A stretch of 64,000 nucleotides of DNA from Frigidibacter sp. Lineage in GTDB: Bacteria > Pseudomonadota > Alphaproteobacteria > Rhodobacterales > Rhodobacteraceae. Under the pieces are notes generated by a model that was not told the DNA's origin, ran no database searches, and saw nothing but the letters and a program-made list of their open reading frames with translations. The stretch lies in the NCBI RefSeq assembly GCF_030695035.1, contig NZ_JAUYTT010000010.1, forward strand, positions 124,001 through 188,000, written 5' to 3'. Positions 8,217-16,018 of this stretch are shown piece by piece (the stretch's first letter is position 1; each line of letters begins with the position of its first letter). The translations under genes and the position numbers were made by a program.

Positions 8217-9761
8217 TCAGATAACGGCTTCGATCAGGAACGGCCCCTTGCGGGCCAGGGCGGTGCGCAGCAGGTCGCGGAAACCCTCGACCGTATTGGC
8301 CCGCGCCGCCTCGACGCCCATCGCGTTCGCCATCTGCACCCAGTCGATGGCGGGGTTGTCGAGGTCCAGCATCCGGCTTGCATTCTCGCCCGCGGGTCCG
8401 GCGCCGACGTTCAGCAGCTCGCCATGCAGGATCTGGTAGCGGCGGTTGGCGAAGACGATGGTCAGCACGTCCAGCTTTTCGCGCGCCTGCGTCCACAGGC
8501 CCTGAACCGTGTACATGCCGCTGCCATCGGCCTGCAGCCCGATGACCTTGCGGTCCGGGCAGGCGACGGCGGCGCCGGTCGCCATCGGGATGCCATCGCC
8601 GATGGCACCGCCGGTCAGCTGCAGGAAGTCATGCGGCGCGGCGCCATAGGTCGTGCGGAAGAAATCCCGGCCCGAGGTGATGGACTCGTCGCAGACAATC
8701 GCCCCTTCGGGCATGGCGCCGGCAAGGGCGATGGCGATGGCATCAGGCGTCAGCTTGCCCGTGGGCAGGTCTGGCCGATGCCGCGGTGCCAGCCGGGGCG
8801 CCGGGGCCATGCCCACCTCATCCGCCAGCGCCTCGATGGCCGCGGGCAGGTCGTGGTCAGGGCTGGCAAGCTCCAGCACCGTGCAGGCTTCTGGCAGCAT
8901 CGAGCCGGGCTTGCCGGGATAGGCGAAAAAGCCGACGGGGGCCTTGGCGCCGACCAGGATGACCTGCTCGGTCGTGGCAAAGCTGGCCAACGCCAGATCG
9001 ATCACATAGGGCACGCGGTCCACCGCCACCCGGCCCGCGCCGCGCTGCATCCGGCCATTGGCCTGCTGCGCCAGCACCCGCGCGCCGGTTTTCTGCGCGA
9101 TACGGTCCAGTATCTCCATCTGCGGCGCGCGCAGGGCCGTGCCGGTGACGAGGATCGTGGTCGCGCGGCCGTTGCGCAGCAAGGCTGCCGCCTGCCGGAC
9201 CTGCGCCGCATCGGGCGCGGAGGGCGTGGGCAGCGTGATCGCCACCGGCGGGGTAAACTCCGTCTCTGTCCAGGCGGCATCGGCGGGCAGGATCAGCGTG
9301 GAGATGCCACCCGCGCCGGCGCGGGCGGCGCGGATCGCTTCTTCGGTGCGGCGGCCCACGGCCTCGGCAGCCTCGGCGCGGCCGACCCAGTGCGACATCG
9401 GCCGGGCCAGCGCATCGATATCCGAGGTCAGCGGCGCGTCATGGACAAGGTGATAGGTGGCATGGTCGCCGACCACGTTCACCATCGGTGTGCGGGCACG
9501 GCGCGCGTTGTGCAGGTTCGCCAGCCCGTTCGCCAGCCCCGGCCCGGTATGCAGCAGCGTGACCGCCGGCTTTTCGGCCATGCGGGCATAGCCATCGGCG
9601 GCGCCGGTCACCACACCCTCGAAAAGGCCAAGCACGCAGCGCATCCGCGGCTGACGGTCGAGGGCCGCCACGAAATGCATTTCAGACGTGCCGGGATTGG
9701 CAAAGCAGGTGTCGATGCCATTGGCCAGCAGGGTTTCGCAAAGAAGGTCGGCGCCGTTCAT
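8217..9761 (-). CDS. ThDP-dependent enzyme, acetolactate synthase/benzoylformate decarboxylase-like
   Basis: This 514-residue protein has the three domains of the ThDP enzyme superfamily. The activating glutamate lies in GLFEGVVTGAADGYARM (Glu48). The central domain carries LVGAKAPVGFFAYPGKPGS. The ThDP/Mg motif is in the last third (ADGSGMYTVQGLWTQ ending at ANRRYQIL). Databases often call close relatives acetolactate synthase large subunit, but length and the absence of a nearby small subunit argue against branched-chain biosynthesis. A 2-keto-acid decarboxylase or a C-C lyase is more likely here. The start codon overlaps the stop of the FGGY kinase gene by 4 bp. Confidence 0.85.
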   Translation of the reverse strand: MNGADLLCETLLANGIDTCFANPGTSEMHFVAALDRQPRMRCVLGLFEGVVTGAADGYARMAEKPAVTLLHTGPGLANGLANLHNARRARTPMVNVVGDHATYHLVHDAPLTSDIDALARPMSHWVGRAEAAEAVGRRTEEAIRAARAGAGGISTLILPADAAWTETEFTPPVAITLPTPSAPDAAQVRQAAALLRNGRATTILVTGTALRAPQMEILDRIAQKTGARVLAQQANGRMQRGAGRVAVDRVPYVIDLALASFATTEQVILVGAKAPVGFFAYPGKPGSMLPEACTVLELASPDHDLPAAIEALADEVGMAPAPRLAPRHRPDLPTGKLTPDAIAIALAGAMPEGAIVCDESITSGRDFFRTTYGAAPHDFLQLTGGAIGDGIPMATGAAVACPDRKVIGLQADGSGMYTVQGLWTQAREKLDVLTIVFANRRYQILHGELLNVGAGPAGENASRMLDLDNPAIDWVQMANAMGVEAARANTVEGFRDLLRTALARKGPFLIEAVI

Positions 9762-11263
9762 TGAGGTCTCCGGGCAAGGGGTTCGGCTTGGGCCTGCAGA
9801 TCGGCCAGCGCGGGCCAGTGGGGGCGTATCGCCTCGACCAGCGCGGCGAAGAGGGCGTATTTCTGCGCGGCGTAGCGGGTGATTTCGGCGGGCTGCGGCC
9901 CGACCGTCTCGGTCGGCGAACCAATCCAACGAGCGGCGATGGTGTCAAGCTCTTCGCCCAGCAAGAACCGCGCGCCGATGGCGGCGAGCCCGCGCAACCC
10001 TGCATGACCGCCGGGGCTGAGCTGCACCTCATACCCCGTCGCGGCGGCCAGGAATTGCGCGAAATGCCGGTCGCCCGCCAGCCCGCCACCCAGCGACAGC
10101 GCGCCCGGCTCGGGCCCCAGCAGCGCGTGGCTATGCCGCGCGACGAAGGCCAACGCCTCGCGCCCCGCCCAGGCAATCTCGCCGGGCGTGGTGGCGGCGG
10201 TCAGTCCCAGCAGGGCACCGGTGGCGTGCGGGTCGGTCCAGGGCGAGCGCTCGCCGCCCGGCTCGAAGAACGGATGAAGGATCAGGCCGGAGTAGCGGGG
10301 CGGTGCCGGAGCCGGCAGGTCGGCGAACTGGCGGGCGAGGTGCTGCAGCAGCGTCGCGCCGTTGAAGCTGGGGTGAAAGCACAGCCATCCTGGCCCCAGC
10401 GCGAATTGCTGCACCATCGCGCCGGGCGGCGCCTCTGCCATCGAAGCGGGGTCATGGTGCAGGCAGGCATGGATCGAGCTGGTGCCGAAGATCGAGGCGC
10501 GCGCCACGCCCGGGCGGCTGCCGAGGCCAAGGCCGATCAGCGTGGATTGCACATCGCCCGGGCCCAGCAGGACCGGCAGGCCGAGGGGCAGGCCGATATC
10601 GGCGGCAAGGCCGGCGCGGCAGGCGCCGACGGGCTGAAACTCGGGCAGCAGCGCCAGCCCGCGCGTCAGGCCAAGCGCCTGTTCGACGCCAGCCGCCAGC
10701 TGCCCATCGCGCCAGTTGCCCCAGACCGGCAGGGCGGCCGTCGGCTCACCCGCAACGCGGCCGGTCAGCGACAGGAACAGCCATTCCTTCGCCCGCAGCG
10801 CATGGGCGATCCGGGCCAACTGTTCAGGTTCATTCCGCTGCAGCCACAGCAGCTGAAGACTGGCAGAGGCGGCGGTGGGGCGCGAGCCGGTGATCGCCTG
10901 CACCGCGTCCAACGCCGGGGCAAGCTCTGTCACCAGCCCGCGCGCCCGCCCGTCCAGCCAGGTCAGCGCCCGGCCCACGGGCTGCCCCGCTGCATCCACC
11001 GGCCAGAGCCCGTCGCCCTGCCCGGTGATGATCAGCCCCGAGACCAGCCGAGCCACCGGCACCGAAAGCTGCGCCACGCAGTCCCGCAGCACCGCCAAAG
11101 CCTCGGCCCGCGTCACCTCCATGTCCTGCTCGACCCGCGCGCCCTCGCGGCGCAGGGCGCCGTTCGGGCGTTCGGAACTGGCGATCATGCGGCCCCGGCC
11201 ATCGAAGGCCGCCGCCTTGACCGCCGTGGTCCCTGAATCGAGGCAGAGCAGAACCTGGTCCAT
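9758..11263 (-). CDS. FGGY-family carbohydrate kinase (xylulokinase-like)
   Basis: A 501-residue sugar kinase of the ASKHA fold. It begins with the phosphate-1 motif LCLDSGTTAVKAAAFD, carries GPGDVQSTLIGLG (the position of the catalytic base aspartate in this family) and FFEPGGERSPWTDPHATGALLG in the second half. FGGY kinases phosphorylate pentuloses, hexuloses, glycerol or polyols. The ATG at 11263 shares one base with the TGA of the aldolase gene. Kinase next to class II aldolase suggests phosphorylation of a ketose-like intermediate followed by aldol cleavage. Xylulose itself is possible, as the xylose isomerase operon in this window lacks a kinase. Confidence 0.88.
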   Translation of the reverse strand: MDQVLLCLDSGTTAVKAAAFDGRGRMIASSERPNGALRREGARVEQDMEVTRAEALAVLRDCVAQLSVPVARLVSGLIITGQGDGLWPVDAAGQPVGRALTWLDGRARGLVTELAPALDAVQAITGSRPTAASASLQLLWLQRNEPEQLARIAHALRAKEWLFLSLTGRVAGEPTAALPVWGNWRDGQLAAGVEQALGLTRGLALLPEFQPVGACRAGLAADIGLPLGLPVLLGPGDVQSTLIGLGLGSRPGVARASIFGTSSIHACLHHDPASMAEAPPGAMVQQFALGPGWLCFHPSFNGATLLQHLARQFADLPAPAPPRYSGLILHPFFEPGGERSPWTDPHATGALLGLTAATTPGEIAWAGREALAFVARHSHALLGPEPGALSLGGGLAGDRHFAQFLAAATGYEVQLSPGGHAGLRGLAAIGARFLLGEELDTIAARWIGSPTETVGPQPAEITRYAAQKYALFAALVEAIRPHWPALADLQAQAEPLARRPQ

Positions 11264-11952
11264 CACGATGCCTGACGAAGGCCTTCCTGAACCTCGGGCG
11301 TCTGCTGGCCATAGGTCTTGAACTTGACCAGCACTTCCGCGATCTCTGCCTCGGACAGGACCGGGGGCGTGCCAAGCGGCAGGCACAGCAGGTACTGCGT
11401 CGCCAGCTCTTCAACCGTGACCGCCAGCGCCAGCGCCCGCGCGATCGACACATGCGCCGCGATCACCCCGTGATGCGCCAGCAGGCAGGCGCGGCGCCCT
11501 TCCAGCGCGGTGACCACCCGGTTGGCCAGCTCTTGCGAGCCGAAAATCTCATAGGGCGCGCAGCGGATGGTGGATCCGCCCGCGGCGGCGATGGAATAGT
11601 GGATCGCCGGGATGTCATGGCCGAGGATCGACACGCTGGTCGCTTGCGTGGAATGGGTGTGGACCACGGCATTCAGATCGGGCCGGGCCCGCAGGATATC
11701 GCGGTGAAAGCGCCATTCCGACGAGGGCAGGACGTCGCCCGCAAAGGTCGCGTCCCAGTTCATCGCCACCACATGCTCGGGCATCAGCTTGTCATAGGGG
11801 ATGCCGGTGGGCGAGATCAGGAAGCCGTCGCCGTGGCGGACGCTGATATTGCCGGCGGTTCCCTTGTTTATGCCCAGCCGGTTCATGCTGCGGCAGGCTT
11901 CCAGCAGTTCGGTGCGCAGGGCGCGGTCTTCATCGGTCATGGCAAACCTCAT
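11263..11952 (-). CDS. Class II aldolase/adducin-family protein (FucA-like)
   Basis: A zinc-dependent class II aldolase of 229 residues. The fold signature GTAGNISVR is at residues 31-39 and the catalytic glutamate at residue 79 (SSEWRFH). Zinc ligands are seen in VVHTHS (His98, His100) and AHHG (His160/161). The family includes L-fuculose-phosphate aldolase, L-ribulose-phosphate epimerase and tetronate-phosphate decarboxylases. The glutamate is compatible with aldolase rather than epimerase chemistry. The ATG at 11952 overlaps the stop of the dehydrogenase gene (ATGA); a second ATG at 11940 is possible. Confidence 0.87.
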   Translation of the reverse strand: MRFAMTDEDRALRTELLEACRSMNRLGINKGTAGNISVRHGDGFLISPTGIPYDKLMPEHVVAMNWDATFAGDVLPSSEWRFHRDILRARPDLNAVVHTHSTQATSVSILGHDIPAIHYSIAAAGGSTIRCAPYEIFGSQELANRVVTALEGRRACLLAHHGVIAAHVSIARALALAVTVEELATQYLLCLPLGTPPVLSEAEIAEVLVKFKTYGQQTPEVQEGLRQAS

Positions 11953-13004
11953 GTGCAGGGGTAAAGCGGGGCCTGGCCGCCCAGGATCAGGGCGATGTCC
12001 TCGGCGATCATGGCCGCAGCCTTGGTGGCGGAATAGCGCGACGCCCCGGCGATATGGGGCGAGAGCGTGACATTGGGCAGCTTCAGCAGCGGCCAGTCGG
12101 GCGGCGGCGGTTCCGGATCGAACGTGTCCAGCGCCGCGCCTTTCAGATGGCCCGACACGAGCGCATCATAGAGCGCGGCATAGTCCAGAACCTGCCCGCG
12201 GGTGGTGTTCACGATGTAGCCGCCGGGCTTCATCATGGCGATGCGCTCGCGGCTGATCATGCCCTTGGTCTGCGGCGTGACGCGGGGGTGCAGGGTGACC
12301 ACATCGGCCTGCCGCATCACATCATCCAGATCTGCCTTGCGGAAGCCGGCGGCCTGTTCCTCCTCCGTCAGCTCCTTGAACGGGTCATAGATCAGGATCG
12401 AACAGCCGAAGGGCCGCAGCAGACGCGCGACACGGGTGCCGATATCGCCATAGCCGATGATCCCCACGGTCAGCTCGCACAGCTCTGGCCCGGTATTGGC
12501 GTAGTGGTAGAATTCGCGCCCGAAGGTGCCGTTCGCCACCGCCAGATGCCCGCGGATCAGGTTGCGGGTTTCGGCTAGCAGCGAGGCGACGGTGAATTCG
12601 GCCACCGCCGAGGCATTGCGCCCGGGCGTGTTGACGACGGTGATGCCGCGTTCGCGCGCCGCCGCCATCTCGATATTCACCGGCCCGCCGCGCGAAACGG
12701 CAATCAGCCGCAGGTTCGGGGCATGGTCGAGGCTTTGGCCGGTGATCGGGGCCAGATGGGTGATGAGGATGTCGAGATCACAGAGGAAGCCGAAGTACTC
12801 CTCGGGCCGCCCGACGAACTCGCCCACCGGCAGGGTCGGGTCGTGTTTCGTGGATTTCAGTCGTAGCGGCCAGTCCAGCTCCATCTGCCGGAAGCGCAGG
12901 TCACGGTCCGGCAGGCGGGCTTTCAGGGCGTCCTCGAAGAAGGCCGGCTGCATGAAGCCGTCGCCAATGATGCCGATGGTCAGGGGCTGCTGGGTCATGG
13001 TCAA
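11949..13004 (-). CDS. D-isomer 2-hydroxyacid dehydrogenase (SerA-like)
   Basis: This 351-residue protein has the two-domain D-2-hydroxyacid dehydrogenase fold. The NAD-binding motif GYGDIG is at residues 184-189. The catalytic triad can be read from NTTRGQVLD (Arg), FDPEPPPPD (Glu) and SPHIAGAS (His). Relatives interconvert 2-hydroxyacids and 2-oxoacids; annotation pipelines often call them phosphoglycerate dehydrogenase, but there is no ACT domain. It could supply or consume the 2-oxoacid handled by the ThDP enzyme. It lies 3 bp after the class III CoA-transferase gene and overlaps the aldolase gene. Confidence 0.87.
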   Translation of the reverse strand: MTMTQQPLTIGIIGDGFMQPAFFEDALKARLPDRDLRFRQMELDWPLRLKSTKHDPTLPVGEFVGRPEEYFGFLCDLDILITHLAPITGQSLDHAPNLRLIAVSRGGPVNIEMAAARERGITVVNTPGRNASAVAEFTVASLLAETRNLIRGHLAVANGTFGREFYHYANTGPELCELTVGIIGYGDIGTRVARLLRPFGCSILIYDPFKELTEEEQAAGFRKADLDDVMRQADVVTLHPRVTPQTKGMISRERIAMMKPGGYIVNTTRGQVLDYAALYDALVSGHLKGAALDTFDPEPPPPDWPLLKLPNVTLSPHIAGASRYSATKAAAMIAEDIALILGGQAPLYPCT

Positions 13005-13007
13005 TCC

Positions 13008-14213
13008 TCAGGCGTCAGACACGGAGGCGGGCACTGCAGGCGCATCCAGGCCCGGCAGCACATCGCGGTAGCGGTTGGTATCAAGCCCGCGCTCTGCCAT
13101 CACCTCGGCAGTGTGCTGCGCGAATTGCGGCGGGGCGAGGCGGTAGCTGGCGGGGGTGCGCGACAGCTTGATCGGGCTGCCGGTGCCGCGATAGGCGCCG
13201 ATATCCACCACCATCTCGCGGTGGAGGGTGTGGGGATCGGCGACCACCTGATCGATGCTGCGCACCGCGCCGCATGGCACGCCGGCCTTGATCAGCCGGT
13301 CCGACAGATCGGCGCAGTCAAAGCCGGCAAGCGCCGCCTCCAATTCCACCTTCAGCGCATCGCGGTGGATGTTGCGCTGGCTGTTCGCGGCAAAGCGCGG
13401 ATCCCCCGGAAGGTCCGGGCGCCCGATCATGGCGCAGAGGATGGCGAACTGGCGGTTGTTTCCGACGGCCAGAAATACCGGCTCGGTCGCGGTGGCGAAG
13501 GTGTCATAGGGGCAGATATTGGGATGGGCGTTGCCCGACGGCTCTGCCACCTTCCCCGACAGGTAGTAATTCGGCAGATGCGGATGCAGCAGCGACACGC
13601 CGCAATCGTAAAGGCTGGTATCGACGAACTGGCCCTTGCCGCTGGCCGCCCGCTCATGGATCGCCATCATGATGCCAAGCGCGGCGTTGAGGCCGGTGAC
13701 CATATCTACCACTGGCAGACCGACGCGCAGCGGCTGGCCGCCCTGCTCGCCATTCACGCTCATGATCCCGCACAGCGCCTGGATGGCCGCGTCATAGCCC
13801 GGAAGGCCGCCCATCGGCCCGTCGGCGCCAAAGCCCGAGATGCGGGCGTGGATCAGCCGGGGAAAGCGGCGCGACAACTCGTCTTGCCCCACGCCCCACC
13901 GCTCCAGCGTGCCGGTCTTGAAATTCTCGATGAAGATGTCGGCATCGGCCAGCAGGTCCAGCAGCAGATCGCGCCCCGCCTCTTGGGCAAGGTCGACGGC
14001 GATTCCGCGCTTGTTGCGGTTGAGGCCGAGGAAATAACTGGCAGCGCCGTCCAGAAAGGGCGGGCCCCAGCCGCGGGTTTCGTCCCCGGCGGGCGGTTCG
14101 ACCTTGATCACGTCGGCGCCGTGATCGGCGAGGATCTGCCCGGCATAGGGCCCCCCCAGTACGCGGCTGGCGTCAATCACCTTTAGATTGGCCAGAGAAC
14201 CGGGTTTGAACAT
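13008..14213 (-). CDS. Class III CoA-transferase (CaiB/BaiF family)
   Basis: A 401-residue protein with the interlaced CaiB/formyl-CoA transferase fold. It opens with LKVIDASRVLGGPYAGQILADHGADVIKVEPPAGD-type sequence, the family hallmark. The aspartate in VGLPVVDMVTG (residue 170) corresponds to the catalytic Asp that forms the acyl-anhydride in formyl-CoA transferase. These enzymes move CoA between two carboxylic acids, for example oxalate/formate or succinate/malate. It is the third gene of the operon, 14 bp after the class I transferase. Two unrelated CoA-transferases in one operon suggest at least two CoA-ester intermediates. Confidence 0.88.
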   Translation of the reverse strand: MFKPGSLANLKVIDASRVLGGPYAGQILADHGADVIKVEPPAGDETRGWGPPFLDGAASYFLGLNRNKRGIAVDLAQEAGRDLLLDLLADADIFIENFKTGTLERWGVGQDELSRRFPRLIHARISGFGADGPMGGLPGYDAAIQALCGIMSVNGEQGGQPLRVGLPVVDMVTGLNAALGIMMAIHERAASGKGQFVDTSLYDCGVSLLHPHLPNYYLSGKVAEPSGNAHPNICPYDTFATATEPVFLAVGNNRQFAILCAMIGRPDLPGDPRFAANSQRNIHRDALKVELEAALAGFDCADLSDRLIKAGVPCGAVRSIDQVVADPHTLHREMVVDIGAYRGTGSPIKLSRTPASYRLAPPQFAQHTAEVMAERGLDTNRYRDVLPGLDAPAVPASVSDA

Positions 14214-14227
14214 TGGGCATCGTCCTT

Positions 14228-14980
14228 TCAGGCAACCAGTGCAGCCAGATCGCGGCGCCAGTCGGCGGCGAAGGCGGGATAGGTTTCGGCAAGCTCGGTC
14301 AGCACGCGGCCGCGCATCAGCGACAGCGTGGCGGCATCCGGCTGGGGGGTCTGGGTCGGGGCGGCGGGGGCGTCATAGGCAAAGCCCGTCGCTTCGGCGA
14401 TTTCGGCCGCGCTGTGGCCGGGGTGGACGCTGTCCAGCGTGAAGCCCGGGCGCGCCTTGTCGAACCGGAACAGTGCCTTGCTGGTCAGCAGCGCCACCGG
14501 CCCGCCGGGGCGATAGACGCCCTCTGGGCTGGTGCCGGGGGCCGAGATAAAATCCACCTTCTCGACCAACACGCGGCGCGTGTGCTCTTCGCGAAACAAG
14601 ATCACCCTCGGAACCGTGAAATAGAGGTACGCCGACCCGAAGGATCCGGGCCAGCGGACCGAGGTGGCCGGGTAGTCGCCCACCCCCACCAGATTGACAT
14701 TGGCCTGCCCGTCGATCTGCCCGCCGCCAAGGAAGAAGGCATCGAGCCGCCCCTGTCCGGCGGAATCGAACAGCTCTGCCGAGCCGTTGGTGAAGAAGTT
14801 ATGCTCGACCGATCCCAGCACCGACAGGCGCACCTGACGGCTTGGCTCGTCCAGCGCCCGGCGCAGCATCGAGCCGGCTGCGGGGATGGGTGAGGAGGCG
14901 CCTACCGCCACCAGCCGCACGCCCTCCAGCAGGCGGGCGATGGTGAAGATCAGCGTTTCGCGCGGCAGGATAGGGGTCAT
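14228..14980 (-). CDS. Class I CoA-transferase, beta subunit (GctB/IpdB-like)
   Basis: A 250-residue protein resembling the B subunit of glutaconate-type CoA-transferases. It shows VAVGASSPIPAAGSMLRRA near the N-terminus and LGGGQIDGQANVNLVGVGDY in the middle. In true glutaconate CoA-transferase the B subunit carries the catalytic glutamate; I cannot place that residue with confidence here, and relatives such as IpdB act as ring-cleaving hydrolases instead. CoA transfer is therefore probable but not proven. The start overlaps the stop of the A-subunit gene by 4 bp, as expected for a heteromeric enzyme. Confidence 0.82.
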   Translation of the reverse strand: MTPILPRETLIFTIARLLEGVRLVAVGASSPIPAAGSMLRRALDEPSRQVRLSVLGSVEHNFFTNGSAELFDSAGQGRLDAFFLGGGQIDGQANVNLVGVGDYPATSVRWPGSFGSAYLYFTVPRVILFREEHTRRVLVEKVDFISAPGTSPEGVYRPGGPVALLTSKALFRFDKARPGFTLDSVHPGHSAAEIAEATGFAYDAPAAPTQTPQPDAATLSLMRGRVLTELAETYPAFAADWRRDLAALVA

Positions 14981-15777
14981 GCCGGTACCTCCTGCGCCAT
15001 GTATTCGGCAAAGCCCGCCTCGGTGCGGGCGGCGCGGGCGTAGCGGATCAGCTCATCGGTATCGGTGCCGTATTCGCCCCAGAGGCCATAAGGCCATGCC
15101 CCGCGCGGCGCCGGTGCGATAGCGGTGATATAGAGCGCGGGCAAGGTGCCCGCCGCTGTCATCTCATCGGCCAGCAGGTTGTACTCGACGATGCGTTCCA
15201 CCGTGACCAGCGTTTCTGCCGAAGCATAGGCCATCGCCGCCAGCTCGCGCCGCCGCCCGATCCAGACATTGCCGAAGCGGTCGGCCATCGGGGCGTGGAA
15301 GATCGCCACATCGGGGTGGATCGCCGGGATCAGCACGATGGGGTCGCCGCCTGTGTCAAAGGGGTTGTCGATCACGCGCCAGTCGTCCCGGTGGCGCAGC
15401 ACATCGGTGCCGATCAACCCGCGCATCGGCATGAAAGAGCTGCCCTTCTGCGCCGCCATCAGCCCGGCATGGATCGCGGGGCAGGTGGCGTCGCGCAGGC
15501 GGATCGCGCCGTCCTGCACCGCCTGATTGAAGCGCGGGGCGCCCCCGGCCTCGCCCAGTGACACGGCGCTGGTTTCCACGCCGCGGACAAGACCCGCCCC
15601 GATCAGTTGATCGACCTGAAGCCCCCCGGTCGGCACGCAGACCAGATCCAGATCGCCTGCGCCATGCGCGATCAGCGGGCGGGTCATGGCCATCGACACG
15701 CCGGCGTAATCGACCGGCAGGGCGATTCGCATTCCGGGGCGGATGCGCGCGGCCATGGCCCGCAGATCGGCTTGCAT
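14977..15777 (-). CDS. Class I CoA-transferase, alpha subunit (GctA/IpdA-like)
   Basis: This 266-residue protein matches the A subunit of the glutaconate/IpdA branch of family I CoA-transferases. It has an early segment LVCVPTGGLQVDQLIGAG and central SSFMPMRGLIGTDVLRH and HAPMADRFGNVWIG motifs. It should pair with the B subunit encoded immediately downstream. It is the promoter-proximal gene of the minus-strand operon, with a strong GGGGAGGA ribosome-binding site. A 17-bp operator containing a -10-like hexamer lies 40 bp upstream of the ATG, which ties expression of all 11 genes to one regulator. Confidence 0.84.
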   Translation of the reverse strand: MQADLRAMAARIRPGMRIALPVDYAGVSMAMTRPLIAHGAGDLDLVCVPTGGLQVDQLIGAGLVRGVETSAVSLGEAGGAPRFNQAVQDGAIRLRDATCPAIHAGLMAAQKGSSFMPMRGLIGTDVLRHRDDWRVIDNPFDTGGDPIVLIPAIHPDVAIFHAPMADRFGNVWIGRRRELAAMAYASAETLVTVERIVEYNLLADEMTAAGTLPALYITAIAPAPRGAWPYGLWGEYGTDTDELIRYARAARTEAGFAEYMAQEVPA

Positions 15778-15816
15778 CTGTGTCCTCCCCTTCGGTTTTG
15801 CGGCAGCGCGCCTAGC

Positions 15817-15833
15817 GTTCTACAATATAGAAC
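15817..15833 (-). promoter_or_regulatory. Operator 1, overlapping the catabolic-operon promoter
   Basis: Read in the direction of the minus-strand operon this is GTTCTATATTGTAGAAC: 6-bp arms GTTCTA/TAGAAC around a 5-bp centre. It contains TATATT, a plausible -10 hexamer. It matches operator 2 at 16 of 17 positions when each is read in its own transcription direction. A further half-site pair (GAA then TTC) continues to about 15842. Arms of the form TTC-N9-GAA suit dimeric winged-helix regulators such as IclR proteins, and an IclR gene ends the divergent operon. Confidence 0.75.
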
Positions 15834-15986
15834 AATATTCTGAAAATCAGGATAGGCAGAGCTTGGCAGGGGTGTCAATCGCTGCTGCGAGGGGGGCACA
15901 CAGAGAATTTTCGGTCCGGCCGGCGCCGCCGACGCGGAACTTCTTGACAAGCGCGAAACTCACCTGAAAATGAAATACGGAATGCT

Positions 15987-16003
15987 GTTCTATAATGTAG
16001 AAC
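15987..16003 (+). promoter_or_regulatory. Operator 2, overlapping the transporter-operon promoter
   Basis: The plus strand reads GTTCTATAATGTAGAAC, with the same 6-bp arms as operator 1 and a perfect TATAAT inside it (15991-15996). It ends 15 bp before the ATG of the ABC ATPase gene. If TATAAT were the -10 box, transcription would start very close to that ATG, so an alternative promoter should be kept in mind: TTGACA at 15944-15949 with GAAAAT 16 bp later. Either way the site is well placed for repression of the uptake operon. The centres of the two operators are 170 bp apart. Confidence 0.75.
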
Positions 16004-16018
16004 GCATGGGAGGATGCA

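Noticed and set aside
7221-9764. Long open frame on the plus strand opposite the molybdoenzyme and ThDP genes
   Set aside because: It is rich in Arg, Gly, His and Gln with no domain, and lies antisense to two clear enzymes. In G+C-rich DNA the opposite strand often stays open. The same applies to plus-strand frames at 12-1424, 3371-5335 and 54489-58058.
8217-13004. Oxalate catabolism (formyl-CoA transferase plus oxalyl-CoA decarboxylase)
   Set aside because: A CaiB-type transferase and a ThDP enzyme are both present, but the ThDP protein is closer to benzoylformate decarboxylase-like enzymes and the other genes have no role in oxalate breakdown.
3242-15777. Operon as a DMSP or methylthio-compound pathway
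   Set aside because: An acyl-CoA ligase, a nearby AcuI-like gene, a rhodanese and a BisC-like enzyme hint at sulfur, but DmdA, DmdC and DmdD are absent and the sugar kinase/aldolase pair does not fit.
15944-15971. TTGACA with GAAAAT as the certain promoter of the uptake operon
   Set aside because: The -35 is perfect but the -10 is poor, and a perfect TATAAT lies further down inside operator 2. I cannot choose between them, so it is only noted under operator 2.
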